A DNA stretch of 64,000 nt, taken from contig OY969087.1 in the NCBI GenBank assembly GCA_963697525.1, forward strand, positions 7,440,001 through 7,504,000. Reading direction: 5' to 3'. This document shows, in pieces, positions 63,732 to 64,000 of this stretch. The translations under genes were made by a program, and so were the position numbers. The first letter of the stretch is position 1. Each line of letters starts with the position of its first letter. The stretch is from Bradymonas sp963697525 (GTDB taxonomy: Bacteria > Myxococcota_A > Bradymonadia > Bradymonadales > Bradymonadaceae). The notes under the pieces are model-generated. The model made no database searches, had not been told where the DNA came from, and saw only the letters and a list, made by a program, of their open reading frames with translations.

Positions 63732-64000
63732 TTATTGGGCTTCGACTGGCGGATTTCGATCAACGACGACGAGCTTTTCGATGCCGCCCCCACCACTTAT
63801 GCACCAAACATGATTATTCGACCACACGGTAACCGCACCGGTCGATTCTACTCGCATCATTTCAAACTCGTCGTCGGGAAAACTCCCCATCAGATGCTCT
63901 CTGGTCACAATCAGGCATTCATCTGTCTCAATCGGGGGTTCATCTTCACAAAGCACGCACCTTGCATACCGTTTGCCAGCGACGTCCAGCCGCTGTTCGA
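63732..64000 (-). CDS. Immunity-like protein, paralogue of 58790-59119, cut by the window edge
   Basis: The minus-strand frame is open to the window end (EQRLDVAGKRYARCVLCEDEPP) and continues to FEMMRVESTGAVTVWSNNHVWCISG...EKLVVVDRNPP. It matches the immunity candidate at 58790 in both halves (EKRLDVAG and FESMRVDSVGNVTVW). The GTG at 63956 is only an internal codon, since homology extends upstream of it. Its toxin partner, if any, would lie beyond the right edge. Confidence 0.7.
   Translation of the reverse strand, partial: EQRLDVAGKRYARCVLCEDEPPIETDECLIVTREHLMGSFPDDEFEMMRVESTGAVTVWSNNHVWCISGGGGIEKLVVVDRNPPVEAQ

Overview
The window is high-GC DNA, clearly lower in GC in parts of the last 14 kb. 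The content is that of a large-genome, predatory or social deltaproteobacterium-type organism: Ser/Thr protein kinases with sensor or AAA/TPR tails, an FHA protein, a hybrid histidine kinase, many secreted lipoproteins with MopE-like, beta-propeller and beta-helix modules, and a large Rhs/polymorphic-toxin locus. A Bradymonadota/Myxococcota-type bacterium fits best. This is inferred from gene content, not from a marker gene. I found no rRNA, tRNA or CRISPR array.

Layout. 1-0.9 kb: two receiver-domain proteins, the first cut by the window edge. 0.9-2.8 kb: an IS200/REP-associated (Y1, HUH) transposase between large nested inverted repeats. 2.8-19.9 kb: housekeeping and signalling genes, namely an LCM-type methyltransferase, RsgA, a Ser/Thr kinase broken by three 1-nt indels, a FrnE-like DsbA protein, an AbrB-headed protein, two DNA-alkylation glycosylases (Tag and an AlkZ-like protein), an NADP oxidoreductase, cupin, FHA protein, acyl-CoA thioesterase, a 1222-aa kinase-AAA-TPR protein, a DJ-1/PfpI protein and an aldo/keto reductase. 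20.0-26.1 kb: a tandem pair of very large paralogues with a signal peptide, TPM-like domain, one membrane span and a long coiled coil. 26-37.6 kb: an exported and lipoprotein cluster, including a 1461-aa protein with an HEYGH metalloprotease-like motif. 37.8-49.4 kb: homogentisate dioxygenase, a 630-aa unknown, an 88-bp tandem repeat array, a hybrid histidine kinase, a transglutaminase-like protein, a GDPD, a peroxiredoxin with a thioredoxin-like partner, a cupin and a decayed folate-family gene.

49.5-64 kb: a Cys-repeat secreted protein, then a minus-strand array of Rhs/Tc-toxin fragments. Two modules still have an intact Rhs core, a shared pre-toxin segment, a distinct C-terminal toxin and a small immunity-like gene directly downstream. 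One toxin has an ADP-ribosyltransferase-like R-S-E pattern; the other has an HG...TC pattern. An orphan paralogue of one immunity protein runs off the right edge. Between the modules lie nonsense- and indel-bearing Rhs fragments, a Y1 transposase remnant, an IS1380-like remnant and a short inverted-repeat element present in one complete and one half copy.

Most indels that break otherwise well-conserved genes lie in short homopolymer runs (near 5200, 5580, 6165, 12920, 24839, 49266). Sequencing or assembly error must be excluded before these genes are treated as true pseudogenes.
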